DNA of 6,118 nt from Gemmatimonadota bacterium (GTDB lineage: Bacteria > Gemmatimonadota > Gemmatimonadetes > Longimicrobiales > Gaopeijiaceae): positions 1-6,118 of the forward strand of contig SKVI01000191.1 in the NCBI GenBank assembly GCA_007129525.1, read 5' to 3'. The stretch's first letter is position 1, and each line of letters starts with the position of its first letter. Under the pieces are notes generated by a model, which saw only the letters and a list, made by a program, of their open reading frames with translations, did no database searches and had not been told where the DNA came from. The translations under genes and the position numbers were made by a program. Below are positions 1 through 4,878 of the stretch, one piece after another.

Positions 1-157
1 CAACATGATCATGAACCCCGAAGAGATGGCCCAACGGCATCCCGTGGTGCAGGAGCTGCTCAGGGACTACCCCGTGATCATGCCCTACCAGAACATCTCC
101 GAGGAGCAGGCCGTCGCCATCGTCGAGTACCTGCGGACGGTGGACGGGGAGGGGTAG
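1..157 (+). CDS. c-type cytochrome (class I), C-terminal fragment
   Basis: Only the last 51 codons are present (frame starting at base 2, stop TAG at 155-157); the rest lies left of the window, including any CxxCH haem-attachment site. The visible part has the usual ending of a class I cytochrome c: a helix rich in Asn/Met/Glu, then a Met-Pro (YPVIMPYQN), then a Ser-Glu-Glu-rich start to a final helix ending in EYLRT. In this family the Met before Pro/Tyr is the likely sixth haem ligand and the last helix packs against the haem. The protein would carry electrons in the periplasm or be membrane-anchored. The NP-E-M...LL--Y...MP pattern reminds me of small cytochromes found beside clade II nitrous oxide reductase genes, but that is memory-based inference and no nos gene is in view. 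It could instead be the C-terminal haem domain of a larger enzyme. Confidence 0.65.
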   Translation, partial: NMIMNPEEMAQRHPVVQELLRDYPVIMPYQNISEEQAVAIVEYLRTVDGEG

Positions 158-276
158 GCGGGACCGGGCAGGGCCATTCCGGCAGAGCCCGCCGCCGGTC
201 CGCCTCCGACCGCTGGATCCACCCCGGCGGCCGCGCCGTCGTCAACGACCGCGGCACGGGTCATGTGCCCCCGCTT

Positions 277-397
277 CCCCGGCAATCTCTCCAAACGGAG
301 AGATCTCTTTCGTGCACCGGGGCTTTCGGCGTCTGTCTTTCGGCCGATACCCTGTGGGTAGCTTCTGATGTTCAGGTTCCGACCCTTCCGAAGCCCC
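277..397 (+). promoter_or_regulatory. structured leader of the Wzi-like gene with two competing stems
   Basis: Two pairings share the same GGGG-containing segment. Pairing A: CCCCGG (277-282) with CCGGGG (317-322), enclosing the hairpin at 285-304. Pairing B: GGGGCTTTCGG (319-329) with CCGAAGCCCC (388-397), ten base pairs with a single bulged T at 326. They cannot form together. Inside pairing B are two small perfect hairpins, TACCC-TGT-GGGTA (348-360) and CTGA-TGT-TCAG (365-375). The 3' arm of pairing B ends six bases before the ATG at 404, where a Shine-Dalgarno sequence would normally be, so B could block ribosome entry and A could free it. All of this is read from complementarity; regulation and any ligand are inference. 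It matches no riboswitch class I can confirm. Confidence 0.35.
285..304 (+). promoter_or_regulatory. perfect 8-bp hairpin in the leader
   Basis: ATCTCTCC (285-292) and GGAGAGAT (297-304) are exact reverse complements around an AAAC loop. The following bases are CTCTTTCG, pyrimidine-rich but not a true T run, so it is only a weak intrinsic-terminator candidate for the upstream cytochrome gene. The ATCTCT at 303-308 repeats the 5' arm, so GGAGAG could pair with either copy, which adds to the switch-like look of this leader. Confidence 0.45.
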
Positions 398-403
398 TGA
401 CGC

Positions 404-1912
404 ATGCTCGCCCCCACACCCCTTGCCGCCCTCCTCCTGGTCGCGGCCGCCGCCCTGGCGCCGGTCCCGCCCGATGGGGTGTCGGACGATTGCGGTGTCT
501 TCCCCCTGGCGCCCGACGCGGTGGAGCAGATCCGGCACCGGACCCTCCAGCTCAGGGGCGAGATGCCGGCGGTGGGCTTTCCCACCCGGGTCCGCCTCGG
601 CGCCGGGTGCGGGATGGGCACCGAAGCCGGGCCCCTCACGTCCCGCCTCGAACTCCAGGGCTTCGGGGCGGGTCGGGACGGCCATCTTCGCCTCACCCCC
701 GGTCGTCCGCCTGACGCGCTCCCCGAGCGTCTTTCCGACCGACTCCTCCCGGGCGTTCGACTCCGCGCTGCCCAGCCCCTCCACTCCCGGATCCTCCTGG
801 AGACGGATCTGGTGGTTGAAGTGGGCGCACGGGGGACGGGCGGGCGGGCCCAGGCGCTGGCTCTGCACGTCGACCTGGGACCCTTCTACGGGTGGGTGGG
901 ACGCCGGGCGCCGGCGTACGGACCCGGCCGAAGCGGCGGGCTCATCCTCTCCGGAGCCGTGCCTCTGGACGGCGGGGGCGTGGGGCTCATCGAGCCGGTG
1001 GGGCTTCCGGGGTTCCTCGAGGCGCTCGGGCCCATGGACCTGGAGGTGGCCCTGGCCCGGGGGAGCCGAAACGGCGACATCACCGCGCCGTGGCTCCTGG
1101 TGGGACGGGGCACCCTCGCTCCCGGTGCCGGCTTCACCCTGGCGGTGAACCGGGGCCTCATGTTCGGGGGCGACGGAGCCGCGTCTGTCACCCCCCGTCT
1201 CCTGCTCCTGGTCCTGGCCGGTGCCCATGCCCGGGACGACGACGGCGAGGTGGTGCCCTTCTCCAACCAGATCGCCTCCGCGGAGGTGGCCTGGCGGGGA
1301 CGGGTGGCCCGGTGGCCCCTCTTCGCCTACCTGGAGTGGGGCATGGAAGACAACTCCGGTGCCTGGATCCGGAGCCCCGGCGTGGTGTCGGGGGTGGAGG
1401 TGGCCGACCCCGAACGGCCGCTGCGCGTGGGCCTTGAGCGGACCTACCTCTCGGGCGTCACCGGCCACGGGATCTGGTACCGCCACAGCGTCTACCGGGA
1501 GGGGTGGTCGGATCGGGGACGGCTCCTGGGCCATCCCCTGGCAGGACCCGGCACCGAGTGGCTCCTTCACGGCGCCCTCCACCAGCAGCCGGCCCGGGAC
1601 GGGGGCGGGCGCTGGGAGGTGGAGTTGGGCTTTCGCACCCGGGACCGCCTTCCCCAGAACTCCTACGCCCCCGCACTCCAGGGGCGGAGCTACGGCGGAT
1701 TCCTGGGGGCCCGGGTCGCCGTCGATGGGGTGGAGCTCTTCGGGCAGGTGGACGGCGAGCGGCTCCGGGGCGGAGACGGACGCTGGATCGAAGGACGGGC
1801 GGGGGTCCGGTGGAAGGTGGGCGGGTATGGCGAGCCCCGCCCGCCGAGGCTCTGCCGCCGGACCGGCTCCGCCCGAAAATCTTGTCTCAGAAGGCTTCCC
1901 CTGATATTCTGA
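404..1912 (+). CDS. Wzi-family capsule assembly outer-membrane protein
   Basis: Predicted 502-residue outer-membrane beta-barrel of the capsule assembly Wzi family. Wzi of Klebsiella/E. coli is a surface lectin-like barrel that holds capsular polysaccharide on the cell. Visible support: a hydrophobic leader (residues 1-20, ALA before ~20); the family-like segment AYGPGRSGGLILSGAVPL (171-188) with the GP-SGG-ILS pattern; a pocket-like NRGLMFGGDG (249-258); FSNQIASAEV (286-295); an acidic aromatic strand around YLEWGMEDNSGAW (309-321); YRHSVYREGWSDRGRLLGHPL (359-379), matching the conserved Y-H--Y--G(Y/W)--RGR-LGH stretch; and alternating strands to about residue 472. Length is normal for the family. 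The start is fixed on the left by an in-frame TGA at 398-400; no Shine-Dalgarno sequence is visible, and the leader peptide lacks the usual Arg/Lys near its start. Residues ~473-502 are a basic, Cys-containing tail unlike a barrel. No capsule genes are adjacent, so it may bind another exopolysaccharide. No symbol given because orthology to wzi is unproven. Confidence 0.8.
   Translation: MLAPTPLAALLLVAAAALAPVPPDGVSDDCGVFPLAPDAVEQIRHRTLQLRGEMPAVGFPTRVRLGAGCGMGTEAGPLTSRLELQGFGAGRDGHLRLTPGRPPDALPERLSDRLLPGVRLRAAQPLHSRILLETDLVVEVGARGTGGRAQALALHVDLGPFYGWVGRRAPAYGPGRSGGLILSGAVPLDGGGVGLIEPVGLPGFLEALGPMDLEVALARGSRNGDITAPWLLVGRGTLAPGAGFTLAVNRGLMFGGDGAASVTPRLLLLVLAGAHARDDDGEVVPFSNQIASAEVAWRGRVARWPLFAYLEWGMEDNSGAWIRSPGVVSGVEVADPERPLRVGLERTYLSGVTGHGIWYRHSVYREGWSDRGRLLGHPLAGPGTEWLLHGALHQQPARDGGGRWEVELGFRTRDRLPQNSYAPALQGRSYGGFLGARVAVDGVELFGQVDGERLRGGDGRWIEGRAGVRWKVGGYGEPRPPRLCRRTGSARKSCLRRLPLIF
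1882..1910 (+). promoter_or_regulatory. sigma-70-like promoter for the hybrid kinase gene
   Basis: TTGTCT (1882-1887) and TATTCT (1905-1910) are separated by exactly 17 bases in an otherwise very GC-rich region, with a relatively AT-rich AAAATC just upstream. Transcription would start near 1917 and give a leader of about 80 bases before the GTG at 1998. The promoter lies wholly inside the last codons of the Wzi-like gene. It is called from sequence only. Confidence 0.5.
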
Positions 1913-1986
1913 CCCTGCGGGATCGTTGCGGGCGTGTTTGTCGAAGGCTTCGGCTTGAGCCCGCTTCCATCTGTCTCCCCCCCCGC

Positions 1987-1992
1987 AGGAGG
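1987..1992 (+). promoter_or_regulatory. strong Shine-Dalgarno AGGAGG deciding a GTG start
   Basis: AGGAGG at 1987-1992 lies five bases before GTG at 1998 and supports that non-ATG start over internal candidates. It is preceded by a run of eight C (1977-1984). Confidence 0.8.
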
Positions 1993-1997
1993 CCCAC

Positions 1998-3971
1998 GTG
2001 CCTGCAGCGGTCTCATCTCCTCAGTTTCCCCCGCTCGAGTCCCACTTCCGGGACCTGGTGGCGCAGATGGACAGCGTCTTCTGGGTGGTCACCCTGGACG
2101 CCGAGCTCGTCTACGTAAGCCCGGCCTTCGAGACCATCTGGGATCGTCCGTCGGCGTCGGTTCTCGGCCCGCTGGACGCCTTCCTCGAGACCGTCCACCC
2201 GGAAGACCGGGAGCGGGTGTCGGCGTGGGTTTCCCGGGGCCTGGAAGAGCGCGAGCCCCAGGCCGCCCACTACCGCATCCGGCGGCCCGACGGCACCACC
2301 CGCTGGGTGCACACCCGGGCCTTTCCCCTCCGCGACCGGCAGGGGCGTGTGCAGCGCTTCGCGGGTCTCACCGACGACATCACCGAGACCCGCCAGACCC
2401 GCCGCGAGCTGACCGAGACGGCCCGGCGCCTGCAGCAGACCTTCGCCAGCCTTCCCGACGCGGTCTTCATCGTGAGTGCCCGGACCCGCACCATCGTGGA
2501 ATGCAACCCCGCCGCCGAGCGGATCTTCGGCTACACCCGGGACGAATTCATCGGCTCGGGCACCCGCATGCTCCACGTGAACCAGGAGAGCTACGAGGCC
2601 TTCTCTCGGGACTACGATCCCGACCTGGAGCGCGACGGCGTGGTGTGGGTGGACTGGACCATGAGACGAAAGGACGGCACCACCTTCGAGTCGCGGCACA
2701 CCGTGAGGGTGCTCCAGCCGGAGGAGGGACTCGAGAGTGGGGTGGTGAGCGTGGTCCGGGACATCTCCCGGGAGCGGCAGCTGGAGCGACGCCTCCAGCA
2801 GACGGAGAAGCTGGAAGCAGTGGGACGGCTGTCGGCCGGGATCTCCCACGACTTCAACAACGTCCTCACCGTCATCCGCGCCCATACCGAGATGGTCCGG
2901 GACGCCCTCCCGGAGACCTCCTCCCTGCGCACGGATCTGGGTGAGGTGCTCTCCGAGGTGTGCCGCGCCCACGAGCTGACCCGGCGACTTCTGGCTTTCG
3001 GGCGCCGCCAGGCGCTGGATCTCCGGGTCCTGGACCTGGCGGAGGAGGTCGGCGCAATGCAGCCCACCCTGCGGCGCTTGATCCCGGCCCACATCGACCT
3101 TCGGCTCGAGCTGGCCGACGGGCCCGCCAGCCGGGTGGAGGCCGACCCGGGCCAGCTCCACCAGGTGGTGCTGAACCTGATGACCAACGCCGTGCAGGCG
3201 GTGAGCGGGAAGGGCGACATCACCCTGAGGGTGGCGCCGTACGCCCTCTCCGCCGAAGAGGCCGGGGCGCTTCCCTGGGAAGCCCGGCCCGGCGCCTACG
3301 TCAGCCTCACGGTGGAGGACACGGGAGTGGGCATGTCACCGGAGGTGCGGGAACGGATTTTCGAGCCTTTCTTCACCACCAAGCCCCCCGGGGAGGGCAC
3401 AGGGCTCGGGCTCGCCTCGGTGTTCGGCATCGTCAAGCAGAGCGGGGGCCACATCACGGTGGACAGCGAGCCGGGCCGGGGGACCCGCATGCGGGTGCTT
3501 TTTCCCGGAACCCTCGATGCGCCGGCGTCGGCAGAGGAGGGGGAAGGCGAACGGCGGGAAGAGGAGGACGGGAAGGCGGCGGAACGCGAGGAAGGCGCGG
3601 GCCGGTCGACCCTGCGGGTTCTGGTGGCCGAAGACTCTGTCGCGGTGGGCGAGGTGGCCCGACGCATTCTGGAGCGGGCGGGACACGCCGTGGAGGTGGC
3701 CATGGACTTTCCCGGAGCCCTCGCCCGCGTGAGGGACGGGGTAGCCGACCTGGATCTTCTGGTGAGCGACGCCGTCATGCCCGGAATGACGGGCGCCGAG
3801 TTCCTGGCTCGGGTTCGGGAGCTGGCTCCGGACCTCCCCATCGTCCTCATGTCCGGCTACTCCCGGGACGAGCTGAAGGGAGGCATCCGGGACCGGGCCG
3901 ACACCTTCCTGGAGAAGCCCTTCTCCCCAGACAGCTTCATGGAAGCGGTGGATGAGGCGTTGGAAGGCTGA
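1998..3971 (+). CDS. soluble hybrid histidine kinase, PAS-PAS-HisKA-HATPase-REC
   Basis: A 657-residue cytoplasmic sensor kinase with no membrane segment. Domains in order: PAS 1 (~17-130, with the C-terminal motif FAGLTDDITE); PAS 2 (~145-258, with CNPAAERIFGY at 169-179 and VVRDIS at 252-257); a short coiled coil; HisKA with H-box GISHDFNNVL, phospho-accepting His284; HATPase_c with N-box NLMTNA (Asn397), G1 DTGVGM (441-446), F-box FEPFFTT (455-461) and G2 GTGLGL (467-472); an acidic Glu/Arg linker (~510-537); and a receiver domain with the acidic pair Glu545/Asp546, phospho-acceptor Asp591, Ser619 and Lys640-Pro641. All catalytic residues are intact, so it should autophosphorylate His284 and pass phosphate to Asp591. 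The HDFNN H-box is of the NtrB-like type. The receiver has no DNA-binding output, so a phosphotransfer protein, separate regulator or direct protein contact is needed downstream. The GTG start is backed by AGGAGG and its own promoter. Signal unknown; the first PAS shows no diagnostic cofactor residue I can name. Confidence 0.93.
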   Translation: MPAAVSSPQFPPLESHFRDLVAQMDSVFWVVTLDAELVYVSPAFETIWDRPSASVLGPLDAFLETVHPEDRERVSAWVSRGLEEREPQAAHYRIRRPDGTTRWVHTRAFPLRDRQGRVQRFAGLTDDITETRQTRRELTETARRLQQTFASLPDAVFIVSARTRTIVECNPAAERIFGYTRDEFIGSGTRMLHVNQESYEAFSRDYDPDLERDGVVWVDWTMRRKDGTTFESRHTVRVLQPEEGLESGVVSVVRDISRERQLERRLQQTEKLEAVGRLSAGISHDFNNVLTVIRAHTEMVRDALPETSSLRTDLGEVLSEVCRAHELTRRLLAFGRRQALDLRVLDLAEEVGAMQPTLRRLIPAHIDLRLELADGPASRVEADPGQLHQVVLNLMTNAVQAVSGKGDITLRVAPYALSAEEAGALPWEARPGAYVSLTVEDTGVGMSPEVRERIFEPFFTTKPPGEGTGLGLASVFGIVKQSGGHITVDSEPGRGTRMRVLFPGTLDAPASAEEGEGERREEEDGKAAEREEGAGRSTLRVLVAEDSVAVGEVARRILERAGHAVEVAMDFPGALARVRDGVADLDLLVSDAVMPGMTGAEFLARVRELAPDLPIVLMSGYSRDELKGGIRDRADTFLEKPFSPDSFMEAVDEALEG

Positions 3972-4015
3972 TCGGCTTCCCGGCGGCTGAGGCGAATTGC
4001 CTGCCCCGCTTGCGG

Positions 4016-4044
4016 TTCGCCCCCGGATCGGACACGCTTATAGG
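4016..4044 (+). promoter_or_regulatory. weak promoter candidate before the PAS/Cys-cluster gene
   Basis: TTCGCC (4016-4021) and TATAGG (4039-4044) are spaced by 17 bases; the TTATAG around the -10 is the only AT-rich patch in the 104-base gap after the kinase. The -35 match is poor. Without it the gene would be read from the kinase transcript, which is also plausible because no clear terminator follows the kinase. Confidence 0.25.
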
Positions 4045-4075
4045 CTCGACCCGACAGCACCATGAGCCCTGATCC

Positions 4076-4690
4076 ATGGAAGGTCCCGTGTTCGAACCAA
4101 ACCAGGAAGGCCTCGAGGCGATCCTCCAGAGCGTCCCGGATCTCGTCCTCGTGATGGACGCCGACGAGCGCATCCACTATCTGAACCGGGCGGAGGCCGG
4201 CTACGACCCGGAGCACTTCGTAGGCCTCACAGGCCGGGACCTGGTGCCCCCTGAGTCCCACCAGGTCTACCGTGAAGCCCTGGAGAGACTCCGCCGCACC
4301 GGTGAGCCGCAGGAGTACGACGTGGAGGTCGTACTGGAGGACGGCTTCCGTGCGTGGTACCGTACCCGCATGGTCCCTTTCGGCGAAGAAGGCCGGGACG
4401 CGGTGGCCGCCGACGACGAGGGTGGTTCCGGCTTTCCCGTCCTCCTCATGGCCCGCAACGTCACCGAGCTGAAGGCCATGGAGGCGGAGTTGGACCGCCT
4501 CCGGCGCCTCCTTCCCATCTGCTCGTGGTGCAACAAGATCCAGAACGAGGAAGGCACCTGGGAGCAGCTGGAAGACTACCTCGCCCGGGAACAGAACACC
4601 GAGGTCTCCCACGGGCTCTGTCCCGACTGTTTCGATCGCCAGATGGAGGGCCTGGACAGCCCCGGAGACACCAACGGGAGCGCTGCCTGA
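4076..4690 (+). CDS. PAS protein with C-terminal Cys/His cluster (CxxC...HGxCPxC)
   Basis: A 204-residue soluble protein. Residues ~10-133 form one PAS domain (PDLVLVMDADERIHYLNRAE at 21-40, then a strand ending ARNVTELK at 126-133). A short helix (131-146) leads to a compact C-terminal module: LLPICSWCNKIQ (145-156), then TWEQLEDYL (161-169), then SHGLCPDC (178-185). Cys149, Cys152, Cys182 and Cys185 with His179 look like a metal (probably zinc) or redox centre. I recognise this module as a recurring C-terminal tail on PAS and receiver proteins (typical form LLPICSxCKKIRDDxGxW...FSHGICPxC), with no function I can vouch for. No kinase, cyclase, phosphodiesterase or DNA-binding domain is present, so it probably acts through protein contact; its position 104 bp after the hybrid kinase suggests a shared pathway (inference). 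The start is uncertain: ATG 4076 has no Shine-Dalgarno, while GTG 4088 has GGAAGG four bases upstream and would remove only four residues. Confidence 0.85.
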   Translation: MEGPVFEPNQEGLEAILQSVPDLVLVMDADERIHYLNRAEAGYDPEHFVGLTGRDLVPPESHQVYREALERLRRTGEPQEYDVEVVLEDGFRAWYRTRMVPFGEEGRDAVAADDEGGSGFPVLLMARNVTELKAMEAELDRLRRLLPICSWCNKIQNEEGTWEQLEDYLAREQNTEVSHGLCPDCFDRQMEGLDSPGDTNGSAA

Positions 4691-4701
4691 GGGGGTGATC
4701 C

Positions 4702-4715
4702 GGGGGAAGACCCCC
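4702..4715 (+). terminator. GC hairpin after the PAS/Cys-cluster gene
   Basis: GGGGG (4702-4706) and CCCCC (4711-4715) flank an AAGA loop, 11 bases after the stop codon. There is no T run behind it, so it is at best a non-canonical terminator or a 3'-end stabiliser. Confidence 0.35.
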
Positions 4716-4729
4716 TGCGTGTGGGGGTA

Positions 4730-4748
4730 CGGGAACGCCGGCTTCCCG
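4730..4748 (+). terminator. second hairpin in the 4691-4878 gap
   Basis: CGGGAA (4730-4735) pairs exactly with TTCCCG (4743-4748) around a seven-base GC loop. It lies 15 bases after the first hairpin and also lacks a T tract. The two together suggest transcript separation between the PAS gene and the patatin gene. Confidence 0.3.
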
Positions 4749-4766
4749 CACGGGCCCGAGGAATTC

Positions 4767-4796
4767 TTGCGCTGGAACCGGTGTCCCCCGTAGTCT
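4767..4796 (+). promoter_or_regulatory. possible promoter of the patatin gene
   Basis: TTGCGC (4767-4772) and TAGTCT (4791-4796) are 18 bases apart, just after the two hairpins and about 80 bases before the GTG. GGAACC (4774-4779) followed by GTCT (4793-4796) also resembles an ECF-sigma site, but its 13-base spacer is shorter than usual. Either reading is tentative. Confidence 0.3.
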
Positions 4797-4867
4797 GGCA
4801 TAGATAGGGGCGTCGTCCCTCCAGGTGGTCGGTGCCCGGCCGGCGTCCCCCGACCCCCCCAGGCCAG

Positions 4868-4875
4868 AGAGGTGA
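4868..4875 (+). promoter_or_regulatory. Shine-Dalgarno AGAGGTGA deciding the GTG start at 4879
   Basis: AGAGGTGA matches the 16S anti-Shine-Dalgarno well over GAGGTGA and ends three bases before GTG 4879 (six bases counted from AGAGG). It directly precedes the residues that begin the patatin fold. Confidence 0.65.
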
Positions 4876-4878
4876 CCC

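Noticed and set aside
310..360. Class I c-di-GMP riboswitch (GEMM) on the minus strand, because the complement reads CACAGGG...GAAAGACAGACGCCGAAAGCC
   Set aside because: The resemblance is partial: the GCAAACC core and GACGCAAAGCC element are not intact, the expected P1b stem does not pair, and no minus-strand gene lies downstream.
265..714. 149-codon + strand frame starting in the leader and overlapping the Wzi start
   Set aside because: Pro/Arg-rich with no motif; it runs out of frame into the Wzi coding region and has no ribosome binding site.
242..1582. 446-codon open frame on the minus strand opposite the Wzi-like gene
   Set aside because: Shadow of the + strand gene in GC-rich DNA: the composition is Gly/Pro/Arg/His-rich with no fold or motif, while the + strand frame has clear family patterns.
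4508..4690. c-type haem attachment site in the small PAS protein
   Set aside because: CSWC is followed by Asn and CPDC by Phe, not His, so there is no CxxCH motif, and there is no export signal.
4702..4748. Canonical rho-independent terminator
   Set aside because: Hairpins are clear but neither is followed by a T run, so only low-confidence terminator calls were kept.
3857..4801. 314-codon open frame on the minus strand across the kinase end and PAS gene
   Set aside because: Antisense shadow spanning two genes and a promoter region; no family features.
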